Shown here in pieces: positions 1 to 9,939 of a stretch of 64,000 nt of DNA. The DNA is from Planctomycetia bacterium (GTDB taxonomy: Bacteria; Planctomycetota; Phycisphaerae; Phycisphaerales; SM1A02): assembly GCA_005799495.1 (NCBI GenBank), contig SYGP01000006.1, forward strand, positions 1-64,000, given 5' to 3'. Below the pieces are notes generated by a model that was not told where the DNA came from, did not search any database, and was given only the letters and a program-made list of their open reading frames with translations. Each line of letters opens with the position of its first letter. Position 1 is the first letter of the stretch. A program made the translations under genes and the position numbers.

Positions 1-720
1 CTGACCGGCGCAGTCAGCGTTGAGCGCGGCCTTCAGGCAGCGGATCGCCAGCGGCGACTTGGCGAGGATTTCGCGCGCCCATTGCACGGTCTCCGCTTCG
101 AGGCGGTCGAGCGGCACCACGCAGTTGACGAGCCCCATCTGCAGCGCCTCCTGCGCGCTGTACTGCCTGCACAGGAACCACATCTCGCGCGCGCGCTTCT
201 GCCCGATGAGCCGCGCCATGTACGACGCGCCGAATCCGCCGTCGAACGATCCGACCTTCGGTCCCGTCTGCCCGAACACCGCGTTGTCCGCTGCGATCGT
301 CAGGTCGCACACCATGTGCAGCACATGTCCTCCACCAATGGCGAAGCCCGCGACCATCGCGATGACTGGTTTCGGGCAGGTGCGGATCTCCCGCTGCAAG
401 TCGAGCACATTCAGCGACTGCGTGCCGGAGTCGTCGGCGTAGCCCGCCTCGCGCCGCACGCGCATGTCGCCGCCTGAGCAGAACGCGAGCGGTCCCTCGC
501 CCGTGAGGATCACGACGCCCACCGATGGGTCGTGCCGCGCTTGCTGCAGCGCGCTGCGCATGGACTCGACCGTCTGCGGACGGAACGCATTGCGCACCTC
601 TGGCCTGCAGATGGTGATCTTCGCGATCCCTTCCCAGACTTCGAAGCGGATGTCGGTGAATGTCCCTGCGGACTTCCAATGCGGCGTGCGAGGTTCGAGC
701 GGTGTGGTTGGCGTACTCAT
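1..720 (-). CDS. menB: 1,4-dihydroxy-2-naphthoyl-CoA synthase (MenB), 3' end outside window
   Basis: Crotonase-fold enzyme that cyclises o-succinylbenzoyl-CoA to 1,4-dihydroxy-2-naphthoyl-CoA in menaquinone synthesis. The frame is open from ATG at 720 to base 1, giving 240 visible residues; family members run about 270-285, so the C-terminus is cut by the window edge. Diagnostic stretches are [20 protein letters not shown] (about 126-145), [10 protein letters not shown] (about 153-162) and [12 protein letters not shown]-like residues (about 175-187), which separate MenB from other crotonases. The start ATG overlaps the menH stop as ATGA (717-720), so it is the last of four coupled men genes. 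Confidence 0.95.
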   Translation of the reverse strand, partial: MSTPTTPLEPRTPHWKSAGTFTDIRFEVWEGIAKITICRPEVRNAFRPQTVESMRSALQQARHDPSVGVVILTGEGPLAFCSGGDMRVRREAGYADDSGTQSLNVLDLQREIRTCPKPVIAMVAGFAIGGGHVLHMVCDLTIAADNAVFGQTGPKVGSFDGGFGASYMARLIGQKRAREMWFLCRQYSAQEALQMGLVNCVVPLDRLEAETVQWAREILAKSPLAIRCLKAALNADCAGQ

Positions 721-1646
721 GGGATTTCCGTTCCGTGCGCGGCGAGGTTGCGTTCGCCCTCTGCGGCACCCTGTGCGATCCAAGCCGCCGTGAGGCGTGC
801 GAGCGCATCGGGCTGCTCCGTGGGGAGTGCATGCCCTGCATCCTTCATCATGCGCGTGGCGATTCCAAGCTGCGAACTGCGTTTCACGACGGCACAGTAT
901 CGCGCATCGAGCTCGCCCGTGACAACCATGCATGCATCGCCCGCCGCGCGCAGCGTGTCCCACCGCGGTTCATTCGCGCCCGGCGAACACCCGCCCACAA
1001 TCTCGGACCAGCACCGCGCGATGTCTCCCGAGGCGAGGTCGTCCTGGCGCCGCTTCAGAATGCCCTCGAACGCAGGCGTTGCCGTGAGCGGCGCGAACAT
1101 CGGCATCGCAAACCAATCGGCAAGCAGCGATGCGATGCGGGAGGCGCGCTCCGCCGGGAGACGGGCCGCATCGATACCAGCGAGTCGGTCCGAGAGTTGC
1201 GCATCCACACCTGCGCGCCGAGATCGTTCCGCTGCATCCTCCATCCCCGGGTCAGCCGAGGCGAGCATCAGGCGGATGTCGAGAGCACTTGCGCTGCCGT
1301 TGCCGCGCTGCACCAACCACTCGAGCGCCACACGCCCGCCCATCGAGTATCCGACCGCGTCAAAGCCCCCCTGCAACCTCGGGTCTCGCCGCAGCGATTC
1401 GAGCAGCGCACACGCGAGCCGCGGCAGCGTGACGCGCCCCACACCCGACGCGAGGACCCCGCGGGCGGCCTCCACGAGATCAGCGCGAACGGTCGGGGGT
1501 GCATGCGGGATCTTCCCGAGCGCACTCTCGAACGCGCCCCAGTCGTCGGGCGATCCGAGGAACCCATGAATGAGGACGAGCGGTCGGATGGGTGGAGCGT
1601 CGTGGGGCGCGCCATGTACCTCGCGATCGGGGTGCGTGCCGCTCAT
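717..1646 (-). CDS. menH: SHCHC synthase, alpha/beta hydrolase (MenH)
   Basis: 309-residue alpha/beta hydrolase. In menaquinone synthesis MenH removes pyruvate from SEPHCHC to form SHCHC. The oxyanion stretch [14 protein letters not shown] lies at about 23-36, the nucleophile elbow GYSMGG has Ser at about 101, and GELDARY and DAGHALP near the C-terminus supply the acid and the histidine. The open frame extends further upstream, but the ATG at 1646 is chosen because it overlaps the menD stop as ATGA, and because homology begins just after it. Its own stop overlaps the menB start the same way. Position between menD and menB supports MenH over a generic hydrolase. Confidence 0.88.
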   Translation of the reverse strand: MSGTHPDREVHGAPHDAPPIRPLVLIHGFLGSPDDWGAFESALGKIPHAPPTVRADLVEAARGVLASGVGRVTLPRLACALLESLRRDPRLQGGFDAVGYSMGGRVALEWLVQRGNGSASALDIRLMLASADPGMEDAAERSRRAGVDAQLSDRLAGIDAARLPAERASRIASLLADWFAMPMFAPLTATPAFEGILKRRQDDLASGDIARCWSEIVGGCSPGANEPRWDTLRAAGDACMVVTGELDARYCAVVKRSSQLGIATRMMKDAGHALPTEQPDALARLTAAWIAQGAAEGERNLAAHGTEIP

Positions 1647-3502
1647 GGTTGCGCGCCCCGAGTGCGCTCGGCGCAGGCCTGAAGGCGGGCGATCACCTTG
1701 GCCTGCAGCGTTCGGTGGAACGCGAGATTGTCCGCACGATCCGTGCGCACTTCGATCAGCGAGCAGCACCCGTCGCGCGCTTGCGCGATCGCCGAGGCGA
1801 GCGCACCGCGAAGGTCCGCACGCCGCTGCGGCTGCGTGAAGGACATGCCGAAGATGCGCGCGGCCGCGGCGAAATCCGCTCCCTGCGGAGCCGTACTCCA
1901 CGGCTCGAGGAGCGCGGGGTGCTTCTGCAGCGGCAGGAAATGGAAGATCCCCCCGCCATCGTTGTTCACGACCACGATCACCACCCCCACGCCGCACGAC
2001 GAAGCGAGCGCGAGCGATGACAGATCGTGCAGCAGCGTGAGATCGCCCAGCAGCGCGATGGCAGGCTCGCCCGTCGCCTTCGCATGCCCCACGGCGGTGG
2101 CAAGCATGCCGTCGATGCCGCTCGCGCCGCGACTCACCGCGATGTGAACGCCCTCGGCCATCGACGGCGCGTGCATGTCCGCATCGCGCACAGGCATGCT
2201 GTTGCCGAGCAGGAGCGTGCAGCCCGGCGGCGCGACCTCGGTCAGGATGCGTGCCACCGATGGCTCATCGAGAACCGCACCAAGGTCCGCATCGAGTTCC
2301 TCGCGCAACAGCGTGTCGACCGCATCATCCGCTGCGATCCATGCGGCGGCGTTCGCCTGGGGCGAAGGCACTTCACGCACGGGCATCGCCGCGCATTCAC
2401 GCACCGCATGCGGAAGGTCCGCGCGCACATCGACCACCACTTCGGTGCCTGCAGCGCGGTCTGGGTCCGCAGGTTCCGCCGTGCTGCGCACGAGCATCAG
2501 TCGCGCTCCCTGCCCGAGCGCAGCGGAAACCCACTCGTTCACACGGCGGCTCGAGTGCAGCGAACCGATGCGCACGACGGCGTCGGGGGCTTGCGGCGCG
2601 GCGACGGGATCGAGCACGATCAAGTCCGCATGTCGGATCGCGCTGGGGCAACTTCGACTGTTGCGGAGACCGCTGCCGATGTCTGCCAAGACAGGCCAGC
2701 CCAGTGTCGCCGCCACGCGCTGCGCCACCGCGCGCATCCCCGGCGAATAGAGCGGTCCGACACACAGGATCGGCTGCTGCGCCTTCGCCGCGAACACCCG
2801 CGCTCCTCCGATCACCTTCGCACTGACGACCTCCACACTCTCCTGCGCGATCGGCTCGCGCCACGGCGCGCTGCCACCCGTCCAGCGATCGATCTCGCCA
2901 AGCGAGGCGCGATCCCACGCTTCGACGATCGGTGCGAGCGGCTCGCGGAATGCCCAGTTGATGTGAACGGGCCCCGCCGTGTGCGACGGCGCATGCGCGC
3001 GGTCCCACGCCTCGCCGGCCGTGGCGAGAACCCAACTGAGTTGCACATCGGGTCCCGCGCAGGGCATGTCGATGGCCCACGATGCAAAGGAACCGAAGAT
3101 GCCTTGCTGGCGGATGCACTGATTCGCGCCGCAGCCGTGAAGTTCAGGCGGTCGATCCGCGGTCACGAGCAGCAGCGGCGTTCCAGTCTTGGACGCCTCC
3201 ACGGCAGCGGGCAGCAGGTTTGCAACCGCCGTCCCCGATGTCGTCACGATCAGCGCTGCGCGGCCCGTCGCTCGCGCCGCGCCGAGTGCGGCGAACGCCC
3301 CGCCGCGCTCGTCATGTGCGATGAGCGTTGGCACGCCGCGCAGTGCGGCCACCGCGGAGGCGAGCGGTGCGGACCGCGAGCCTGGGCATACCACCGCGAG
3401 CGAGAGTCCTCGCCGTCTCCACTCCTCACATGCCAGGTGCGCCCAGAGCGCGTTCCAGTTCGGTGCGTCCGCTGCACCCGCTGACTTTCGCGCTGCGCTC
3501 AC
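1643..3502 (-). CDS. menD: SEPHCHC synthase, thiamine-diphosphate enzyme (MenD)
   Basis: 619-residue ThDP-dependent enzyme that joins 2-oxoglutarate-derived succinic semialdehyde to isochorismate, the committed step to menaquinone. The N-terminal Pyr domain shows WAHLACEEWRRRGLSLAVVCPGSRSAPL near residues 14-45 (quoted in part). The C-terminal PP domain shows GDLTLLHDLSSL followed by VVVNNDGGGIFHFLP, the cofactor-binding loop typical of MenD. Start is GTG at 3502, overlapping the menF stop as GTGA. Length is a little above the usual 550-590. Second gene of the men operon. Confidence 0.95.
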   Translation of the reverse strand: MSAARKSAGAADAPNWNALWAHLACEEWRRRGLSLAVVCPGSRSAPLASAVAALRGVPTLIAHDERGGAFAALGAARATGRAALIVTTSGTAVANLLPAAVEASKTGTPLLLVTADRPPELHGCGANQCIRQQGIFGSFASWAIDMPCAGPDVQLSWVLATAGEAWDRAHAPSHTAGPVHINWAFREPLAPIVEAWDRASLGEIDRWTGGSAPWREPIAQESVEVVSAKVIGGARVFAAKAQQPILCVGPLYSPGMRAVAQRVAATLGWPVLADIGSGLRNSRSCPSAIRHADLIVLDPVAAPQAPDAVVRIGSLHSSRRVNEWVSAALGQGARLMLVRSTAEPADPDRAAGTEVVVDVRADLPHAVRECAAMPVREVPSPQANAAAWIAADDAVDTLLREELDADLGAVLDEPSVARILTEVAPPGCTLLLGNSMPVRDADMHAPSMAEGVHIAVSRGASGIDGMLATAVGHAKATGEPAIALLGDLTLLHDLSSLALASSCGVGVVIVVVNNDGGGIFHFLPLQKHPALLEPWSTAPQGADFAAAARIFGMSFTQPQRRADLRGALASAIAQARDGCCSLIEVRTDRADNLAFHRTLQAKVIARLQACAERTRGAQP

Positions 3503-4980
3503 TGCCCTGCGGCCATCCTGCGGCCGCTCCAGGCACCTCCGGTCTCGCGCGTCTGCCGCGCGTCATCGCCCCGCGCGTTCTGGAGATGCTGCGCCTGCGC
3601 GCGCGCGACCAGCGAATCGAACGGCGCCAACTTCCGCTCCGTCTCCAGCCACTCCGCATCGGGATCCGAACCGCGCACGATGCCTGCACCCGCATAGGCA
3701 GTGATGTCCGTCCCATGCACGAGCGCGCCGCGGATGGACACTGCAAACTCGCTCAGTCCACCCGTCATCACGCCGACGACGCCCGAGTACAGACCACGGT
3801 GCATCCGTTCATGATCTCGGATGAACGCACGCGACGCATCGATCGGCAATCCGCACACCGCGGGCGTTGGATGCAACTCGCGCAGCAACTGTTCATCGCC
3901 GATGCCGTCGCGCAGGACCGCCGACACACCAGTCGTGAGATGCTGCACATGACGCAGCCGCATGATGGTCGGGGATTCCTCCTGCGTGACGCCGATCACC
4001 AGCGGAGCCAGCGCCGACTTGATGCGGCGCACGACGATCTCATGCTCCCGCCTGTTCTTGTCGCTGCCGAGCAGCCGCCCAGCGAGTCGATCGTCGCCGC
4101 CGCCGTCGGGACCTCGCGCGCAGGTGCCCGCCACGGCTTCCGTGCGGACCTGCAGTCCCTCGCGGTGGAAGAGCCGCTCTGGACTTGCGACCACGAACGC
4201 GCTCCCTGGGTTCGGCTCGACCAGGCAGTGGAACGCACTCGGCTCTTCACCTTGCAGCGCGGTCAGGACGGCACAGGGATCGATGTGCTGCAGCGCGCTG
4301 TAAGTGCGCGTGCGTGCGAGCACCACCTTCTCGAGGCTGCCGGCCGCGATCGAACCGAGCGCGGCATCGACTGCGTCCACCCACCGCGACAGATCTGCAT
4401 CGCCCGCGCAGCGAAGTCCCTGCGGCAGCAGCGGCATCGGCGCCGGCAGCTCCAGTTCTTCCAGTGCGCCGAGCGTCTTTCTCGCGTCGCCCACCACATG
4501 CGCCGCCAGCGTGACCGCCGTACCCACGCGCCGCAGTTCCACCAAAGGCAGGCGCATCTCCGACCGTTCGAAGCCTGACCACTCGGGCGCATGCTTTCCG
4601 ACCGCCCCGGGATCGAAGAATGCGCAGTAGTACAGCGCCGGTCCGCACAGTCCGGTTGGTCCCGCATTCGCCTGCGAAGCCAGCAGTTGCTGCACGGCGG
4701 GATCCTTCCACTCGCTGCGGCGCAGCGCACACCCGACCCCTGCGATCGCCCATCGTCCATCGCGCGAACGGAACGAAAAGCGCTGCCCTGCCCGCTGCGA
4801 AGCGAGCCAACGAAGCGGATCGATCAGTTCGACACCGACCTCGAATCGCTGCACGCGGTGAGGCGCTGGGCTCATCGTGGCGGACGACACCAGATCGACC
4901 AGTCTCGAGCGTGCATCTGCGAGCGGCAGAGAATCATCGTCGGGATGTTGGGTGTTTGGCGCAGAGGAAGTGAGGGTCAT
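3499..4980 (-). CDS. menF: Isochorismate synthase (MenF)
   Basis: 493-residue chorismate-binding enzyme that converts chorismate to isochorismate, which feeds MenD. Family signatures are EKVVLARTR with the conserved lysine, LLRELHPTPAVCGLP, and the C-terminal YAGAGIVRGSDPDAEWLET run before ERKLAPF. An entC-type siderophore role is possible for the family, but GTGA overlap with menD assigns it to menaquinone. First gene of the men operon. A TATCAT hexamer 36 bases upstream is the likely -10 element; no strong Shine-Dalgarno is visible. Confidence 0.93.
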   Translation of the reverse strand: MTLTSSAPNTQHPDDDSLPLADARSRLVDLVSSATMSPAPHRVQRFEVGVELIDPLRWLASQRAGQRFSFRSRDGRWAIAGVGCALRRSEWKDPAVQQLLASQANAGPTGLCGPALYYCAFFDPGAVGKHAPEWSGFERSEMRLPLVELRRVGTAVTLAAHVVGDARKTLGALEELELPAPMPLLPQGLRCAGDADLSRWVDAVDAALGSIAAGSLEKVVLARTRTYSALQHIDPCAVLTALQGEEPSAFHCLVEPNPGSAFVVASPERLFHREGLQVRTEAVAGTCARGPDGGGDDRLAGRLLGSDKNRREHEIVVRRIKSALAPLVIGVTQEESPTIMRLRHVQHLTTGVSAVLRDGIGDEQLLRELHPTPAVCGLPIDASRAFIRDHERMHRGLYSGVVGVMTGGLSEFAVSIRGALVHGTDITAYAGAGIVRGSDPDAEWLETERKLAPFDSLVARAQAQHLQNARGDDARQTRETGGAWSGRRMAAGQ

Positions 4981-5016
4981 GGGAGTGCGCCTCGGCGTTC
5001 AGTGCCGAAGCGTCAA

Positions 5017-5022
5017 ATGATA
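5017..5022 (-). promoter_or_regulatory. Candidate -10 element of the men operon
   Basis: TATCAT on the minus strand, 36 bases before the menF ATG, so the leader would be roughly 29 bases. No good -35 box is seen. It sits in the 88-base divergent gap with the ribonuclease D gene. Confidence 0.3.
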
Positions 5023-5052
5023 GGAGCTTCGACCCGTTCCGACCCACTGTTG

Positions 5053-5058
5053 TAGCCT
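5053..5058 (+). promoter_or_regulatory. Candidate -10 element of ribonuclease D unit
   Basis: TAGCCT, 10 bases before the ATG at 5069. It fits the window-wide TAnnnT pattern close to start codons; a transcript starting a few bases downstream would have almost no leader. Confidence 0.4.
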
Positions 5059-5068
5059 CTGCCTTTCG

Positions 5069-6334
5069 ATGAGTCTGCGCCGCCGAAGAAGGTCCATGCA
5101 CCACGCCGAGGCGCACGCCACCGGCGGAACGGTGCGGCGTCCGCAGTTGCAGGACCCGCTTGTCCCGCAGGGCGAGCCAGAGATGCTGACCACGCCCGAG
5201 GCCCTCGAAGAATTCCTCGACCACGCGCGTGCCGCCGGCTCGTTCGCCTACGACACGGAGTTCATCGGCGAGGAAACATTCTTGCCGCGCATCTGCCTCG
5301 TGCAACTCTCGACGACCGAGAGGATTGCCCTGGTGGACCCACTCGAGCTGCCCGAGGATGCGATGCGCAGCCTCTGGAAGGCGGTGTGCGATCCGGCGCT
5401 GCAGACCATCGTGCATGCGGGTGGACAGGATGTGCTGATCGCACAGCGCGGGGCTGACGCGAGTGCAGAGGCCGTCATCGACACGCAGATCGCAGCGGGC
5501 ATGACCGGCATGCCCTGGCCGCTCAGCCTCGCCAATCTGGTCGAGTCCCTCGCGGGTGTTCGGCTGCCCAAGGGGCACACCTTCACCGAATGGGACAAGC
5601 GTCCGCTCAGCAAGGCGCAGATCGGCTACGCGGCAGACGATGTGCGATTCCTGCCGTTCGTGTGGGCGAAGCAGCGCGAGCGGCTCGATGCGCTCGGTCG
5701 CACGGCGTGGGTGATTGAAGAGACTCGCGAAGCAACGCGCCAAAGCCAAGGCTTCGATCCCCAGTCGCAGGTTCGACGCGCATCGCGCGGGTTGACCTTG
5801 CGCCCTCGCGAGATGACCGTGCTGCGAGAACTCGTGCTGATCCGTCAAGATGTGGCGCAGGCGCTCAACGTGCCGCCGCGCACGGCGCTGCCCGACGGTT
5901 GCATGCTCGATCTCGCCCGCATTGCAACGCCCAGCGCCGATCGCATCGCGCAGGTTCGCGGCATTCCCCGTTCGACGCTGCAACACTTCGCGCGAAACAT
6001 CGAGGACACGATGATCCGGGCGCGCGCCCTGCCTGCCGAGGAAGACGCGCAGTGGACCCCGCGACCCGAAAACGCCCAACAGCGCACGCAGCTCGATGCG
6101 CTCTGGTCGATCGTGTCGATGCGTTCGATCGCGCTCGGGATCGCAGCGCCTCTGGTGACCTCGCGAGCGGAGCTTGCTGGATGGTTCCTCTCCGATCCCA
6201 GCGAGCGCCCGCCTCTTTTTCCCGCAGGTTCGTGGCGACACGAGTCCATCGGTGTGTGGCTCGAGTCCTTCCTTCGCGGGGAGTGCCACCTGAATCTCCG
6301 ATGGCAAGATGGAGGGCCAACCGCCCATGGCTGA
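5069..6334 (+). CDS. rnd: Ribonuclease D-like 3'-5' exonuclease
   Basis: 421-residue DEDDy exonuclease of the RNase D type, acting in 3' maturation of tRNA and other small RNAs. The motifs are in order: exo I FAYDTEFIGEET (acidic D and E), exo II VHAGGQDVLIA, and exo III KAQIGYAADDVRFL with the Tyr and Asp of DEDDy. HRDC-like helical segments follow, including LRELVLIRQDVAQALNVPP and DRIAQVRGIPRSTLQ. The first 35 residues are weakly conserved, so a later start is possible. A TAGCCT hexamer 10 bases upstream suggests ATG 5069. The stop overlaps the start of the next gene. Confidence 0.9.
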   Translation: MSLRRRRRSMHHAEAHATGGTVRRPQLQDPLVPQGEPEMLTTPEALEEFLDHARAAGSFAYDTEFIGEETFLPRICLVQLSTTERIALVDPLELPEDAMRSLWKAVCDPALQTIVHAGGQDVLIAQRGADASAEAVIDTQIAAGMTGMPWPLSLANLVESLAGVRLPKGHTFTEWDKRPLSKAQIGYAADDVRFLPFVWAKQRERLDALGRTAWVIEETREATRQSQGFDPQSQVRRASRGLTLRPREMTVLRELVLIRQDVAQALNVPPRTALPDGCMLDLARIATPSADRIAQVRGIPRSTLQHFARNIEDTMIRARALPAEEDAQWTPRPENAQQRTQLDALWSIVSMRSIALGIAAPLVTSRAELAGWFLSDPSERPPLFPAGSWRHESIGVWLESFLRGECHLNLRWQDGGPTAHG

Positions 6335-7607
6335 TCACGCGCACTGGGATCCGCATCCGCCCCTTTCACACGGCATCGGCGACCATGATGTACCGCGTGA
6401 CTCCGATCATCTCGCTGGCAAGCATGTCGCGCTGCTCGTGACGGGTGGCATTGCGGCGATGAAGAGCCCAATGGTCGCGCGCGCGCTGCGCCGTCATGGC
6501 GCGCAGGTGACTGCCATCGCCTCGAGCGAGGGGCTCCGCTATGTCACCGAGGACACGCTCGCCTGGAGCACCAACCGTCCAGTGGTGACGCAGCTCAGTC
6601 CGCGCGCGGAGCACCTGTCGGGCAGTGAGCCGTTCGATGCGTACCTCGTCGCGCCGGCGACCTACAACACGATCAACAAGATGGCTTGCGGAATCGCCGA
6701 TGGAACGGTCACTGCCACGCTCGCGTCTGCACTCGGCCGACTCGAGCGCGGCGGATGCGCAGTCCTGCTCTGCCCCACGATGCACGGCTCGATGCACACG
6801 CAGATCCTGTCGGACAGTCTCGTTCGGCTGCAGAAGCTCGGCGTGCAGGTGATCGCTCCACGCGACGACTACGGCAAGCACAACCTTCCAGACGAGGAAC
6901 CGATCGTGCGGGCGGTCTGTCGCGCACTCTCGCGTTCACCGCTTCGGTCACTGCGCGTGTTGGTCACGGGCGGTCCCGTTCCAGCGCCGCTGGACTCGGT
7001 CCGCCGCATCAGCAGCCGGTTCACGGGCGCGCTTGGCATCGCCATCGCATCGGAGCTGGACCTCTGCGGGTGCGAGGTCGATCTTGTGCTCGGCAGCGGC
7101 AGTCTCGCCGCGCCCGCATGGATCCGTCACCACATCGCGCGCGATGTCCCGCAGTACCGCTCCCAGGTCTTGGAGGCGCTCGAACGCCCCGCACATGCTG
7201 CGGTGCTTTCTGCCGCCGTCGCGGACTTCGCACCGCGTGAAGTACGCGAGGGGAAGGTGCCGAGCAGTGCAGGACCGTGGAGTGTGGAACTGCAGCCAAC
7301 CGAGAAGGTCATCGATGCGGTCCATCGCCTTCACCCGTCGCTGCCCATCGTCGGCTTCAAGTACGAGGAGCAATGTGAACTCGAAGCGCTGCTCCAGGTG
7401 GCGCGTGCGCGCGCGTCCGTTCACGGCGCATGCGTGGCAAACCGCGGCGAGGACACGCCCGACAGCGGGGTTCAGTCGGCGTGGTTCGCTGTCGCCGGCC
7501 ATGATCCGATTCGCATCACCGGGAAGTCGCAGATCGCTCGCGCCATCCGCGAGCATCTCGAGCGCGTCAGCGAGTCCCATCCGATGGCGACCAGCGCGCG
7601 GTCCTGA
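6327..7607 (+). CDS. CoaBC-like flavoprotein / phosphopantothenoylcysteine ligase-decarboxylase
   Basis: About 426 residues with two domains in CoaBC order. The N-terminal flavoprotein domain has [15 protein letters not shown] and [17 protein letters not shown]. The C-terminal ligase-like domain has [35 protein letters not shown] and VGFKYEE. CoaBC normally makes 4'-phosphopantetheine from phosphopantothenate and cysteine. Two canonical features differ: the PxMNxxMW substrate motif reads CPTMHGSMH (no Asn), and the ligase's KIKK stretch is absent. Activity may therefore differ. ATG 6309 is possible, but GGAGG at 6311-6315 precedes ATG 6327, which overlaps the ribonuclease D stop by 8 bases. 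Confidence 0.75.
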   Translation: MADHAHWDPHPPLSHGIGDHDVPRDSDHLAGKHVALLVTGGIAAMKSPMVARALRRHGAQVTAIASSEGLRYVTEDTLAWSTNRPVVTQLSPRAEHLSGSEPFDAYLVAPATYNTINKMACGIADGTVTATLASALGRLERGGCAVLLCPTMHGSMHTQILSDSLVRLQKLGVQVIAPRDDYGKHNLPDEEPIVRAVCRALSRSPLRSLRVLVTGGPVPAPLDSVRRISSRFTGALGIAIASELDLCGCEVDLVLGSGSLAAPAWIRHHIARDVPQYRSQVLEALERPAHAAVLSAAVADFAPREVREGKVPSSAGPWSVELQPTEKVIDAVHRLHPSLPIVGFKYEEQCELEALLQVARARASVHGACVANRGEDTPDSGVQSAWFAVAGHDPIRITGKSQIARAIREHLERVSESHPMATSARS

Positions 7608-7619
7608 ATCGAACGCGGC

Positions 7620-7625
7620 TATCCT
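7620..7625 (+). promoter_or_regulatory. Candidate -10 element of sugar isomerase unit
   Basis: TATCCT ending 8 bases before ATG 7634, in the 26-base gap after the CoaBC-like gene. It suggests that the isomerase, oxidoreductase and phosphoesterase genes have their own promoter. Confidence 0.4.
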
Positions 7626-7633
7626 GCGACTTG

Positions 7634-8710
7634 ATGCCGCGCACACTCACACTGTTCACGGGCCAATGGGCTGACCTGCCGCTGGAACGGCTCGCGCCCA
7701 TGGCGCAGTCGATGGGATACGACGGTCTTGAACTCGCGTGCTGGGGGGATCACTTCGATGTCCTGCAGGCAGCGGAGTCGACGGCATACTGCGAGAAACA
7801 CTGGCAACTGCTGGGTGACCATGGATTGACCTGCGAGGCGATCTCGAACCACCTCGTCGGGCAGGCAGTGTGCGATCGGATCGATGAGCGGCACCAGAGC
7901 ATCCTGCCGCCCGAAATCTGGGGCGACGGCGAACCCGAGGCCGTCCGCCAGCGCGCCGCGGAGCGCATGCGACGAACTGCCGCCGCTGCGCGCGCGTTCT
8001 TCTCCGTCAAGCCGGCCTCGCTCGGGACGGAGCATCGTGTCGTCGTGAATGGGTTCACGGGTTCGTCCATCTGGCACATGGCGTATGCGTTCCCATCGAC
8101 CACGCAGGAGATGTGGCAGCGCGGCTACGACGATTTCGCGCGCCGATGGATGCCGATCCTGGACGCGTTCGATGCTGCCGATGTGGACTTCGCCCTCGAG
8201 GTGCATCCGACGGAGATCGCATTCGACACGGCGACTGCGCAGCGCGCCTTGGATGCCGTGCATGGACACAAGCGGTTCGGCTTCAACTTCGACCCTTCGC
8301 ACTTCGCGTACCAAGGGGTCGATCCCATCGGCTTCATTCGCCGCCTCGGCGCTCGCATCTTCCACACGCACATCAAGGATGTCTGGTGGAACCGCGGCGA
8401 CGGAACGGTCGGCGTCTTCGGCGGCAATACATCGTTCGGCGACCCACGGCGTTCCTGGGATTTCCGTTCTCCTGGGCGCGGCGACATTCGCTTCGAGGAC
8501 ATCATCGTTGCACTGAATGATGTCGGCTACCGCGGCCCGCTCTCGGTGGAATGGGAAGATGCCCGCATGGACCGCGAGCACGGTGCAACCGAAGCAGCAG
8601 CATTCGTGCGGCGACTCGACTTCCGCCCCAACGGGACGGATCTCGACAGCACCTTCGCTCGTGCGCGGCGCCAGGCTGATCCCTCCGCACATCCGCGAGC
8701 CCGCGCATGA
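7634..8710 (+). CDS. Sugar phosphate isomerase/epimerase (xylose isomerase-like TIM barrel)
   Basis: 358-residue protein of the AP-endonuclease-2/xylose-isomerase-like barrel family. Metal-ligand positions typical of these isomerases are visible: Glu in [13 protein letters not shown], Asp/His in [12 protein letters not shown], His in [10 protein letters not shown], Glu in [11 protein letters not shown]. The family isomerises or epimerises keto-sugars or inositol derivatives; the substrate here cannot be told. A TTG codon lies directly before ATG 7634, which is preferred. The stop overlaps the next start as ATGA (8707-8710), so it is translated with the oxidoreductase, a common pairing in sugar or cyclitol oxidation. 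Confidence 0.88.
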   Translation: MPRTLTLFTGQWADLPLERLAPMAQSMGYDGLELACWGDHFDVLQAAESTAYCEKHWQLLGDHGLTCEAISNHLVGQAVCDRIDERHQSILPPEIWGDGEPEAVRQRAAERMRRTAAAARAFFSVKPASLGTEHRVVVNGFTGSSIWHMAYAFPSTTQEMWQRGYDDFARRWMPILDAFDAADVDFALEVHPTEIAFDTATAQRALDAVHGHKRFGFNFDPSHFAYQGVDPIGFIRRLGARIFHTHIKDVWWNRGDGTVGVFGGNTSFGDPRRSWDFRSPGRGDIRFEDIIVALNDVGYRGPLSVEWEDARMDREHGATEAAAFVRRLDFRPNGTDLDSTFARARRQADPSAHPRARA

Positions 8711-9939
8711 CGACTGCCGCCTCCGCACGCAAACTGCGCATGGGCATGGTGGGCGGCGGGCGCGGGGCATTCATCGGCGCAGTCCATCGCAGCGCGGCGG
8801 CGCTCGACGGGCGGATCGAACTGGTCTGCGGCGCGTTCAGTTCAGATCCCGCGTGTGCGCTCGCCTCTGGAAGGGACCTGTTCCTTCCTCCCGCGCGGTG
8901 CTACCAGTCGTTCGCCGAGATGCTGTCCGCGGAATCTGCGCTGCCCGTCGGCGAGCGCATGGATTTCCTGTCGATCGTCACGCCGAACCATCTGCATGCG
9001 CCGATGGCGCTGGCCGCCGTGCAGGCTGGATTCCCTGTGATCTGCGACAAGCCGCTGGCCGTTTCGCTTCGTGAGGCAGTCGAACTCCGCGATGCCGTTC
9101 GCGCAGCCGCAGTGCCCTTCGCGCTCACGCACAACTACACCGGCCACCCGCTCGTGAAGGAGGCGCGCGCCATCGTGCGCAGCGGACGCCTCGGCGCAAT
9201 TCGCAAGGTGGTGGTCGAGTATTCCCAGGGCTGGCTCGCGACTTGCCTCGAAGCACAGGGCCAACGCCAGGCATCGTGGCGTACCGATCCGATGCGCGCT
9301 GGTCTCGCGGGATGCATCGGCGACATCGGAACGCACGCGGAGAGTCTTGCTGAGTATGTGACGGGGCTTCGCATCGAGGAACTCGCCGCCGATCTCACTT
9401 CGTTCGTCGATGGTCGAAGGCTCGACGACGACGCGAATGTGCTGCTGCGATTCGAGGGCGGTGCCAAGGGTGCCTTGATCGCGTCGCAGATCGCCGTGGG
9501 CGAAGAGAACAACTTGAGTCTGCGTGTGTGGGGCAGCAGCGGCGGCATCGAGTGGCATCAGCAGGAACCCAACTCCCTCTGGCTGAAGAGTGCTGATCAG
9601 CCTGCGCACCTGCTTCGCACGGGCATGGCGGGTCTGTCCCCTGCTGCGGCTGCGGCGACTCGACTTCCCGCGGGGCACCCTGAGGGTTACCTCGAGGCTT
9701 TCGCGAACATCTATCGCGCGTTTGCGGTGCAGGTCGCGGCGCATGTGGGCGGCGTGTCGCCTCCACGCGATGCGCTCGACTGTCCCACCATCGATGATGG
9801 CGTTCGCGGCATGGCCTTCATCGAAGCGGTCGTGGCGAGTTCGCGCGCAAACGGTGCCTGGACGCCACTCGCTTCGGACAGGCCCCCGAGCGATGCGGCG
9901 AGTACGCCTGCCGCCCGTGCAGTGCATGGACCGCGATGA
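8707..9939 (+). CDS. Gfo/Idh/MocA-family oxidoreductase
   Basis: 410-residue NAD(P)-dependent sugar or cyclitol dehydrogenase. The N-terminal Rossmann fold starts at [19 protein letters not shown] (GxGxxG-like). The conserved EKP motif appears as [10 protein letters not shown], after [16 protein letters not shown]. The C-terminal domain includes [16 protein letters not shown] with the usual conserved His, and [14 protein letters not shown]. The final 40 residues are Ala/Pro-rich. Coupled by ATGA overlaps to the isomerase before it and the phosphoesterase after it; the pair probably acts in one sugar pathway. Confidence 0.9.
   Translation: MTTAASARKLRMGMVGGGRGAFIGAVHRSAAALDGRIELVCGAFSSDPACALASGRDLFLPPARCYQSFAEMLSAESALPVGERMDFLSIVTPNHLHAPMALAAVQAGFPVICDKPLAVSLREAVELRDAVRAAAVPFALTHNYTGHPLVKEARAIVRSGRLGAIRKVVVEYSQGWLATCLEAQGQRQASWRTDPMRAGLAGCIGDIGTHAESLAEYVTGLRIEELAADLTSFVDGRRLDDDANVLLRFEGGAKGALIASQIAVGEENNLSLRVWGSSGGIEWHQQEPNSLWLKSADQPAHLLRTGMAGLSPAAAAATRLPAGHPEGYLEAFANIYRAFAVQVAAHVGGVSPPRDALDCPTIDDGVRGMAFIEAVVASSRANGAWTPLASDRPPSDAASTPAARAVHGPR

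Noticed and set aside
14-841. 275-codon minus frame over menB
   Set aside because: MenB signatures are in another minus-strand frame that runs through base 1; this one is out of frame.
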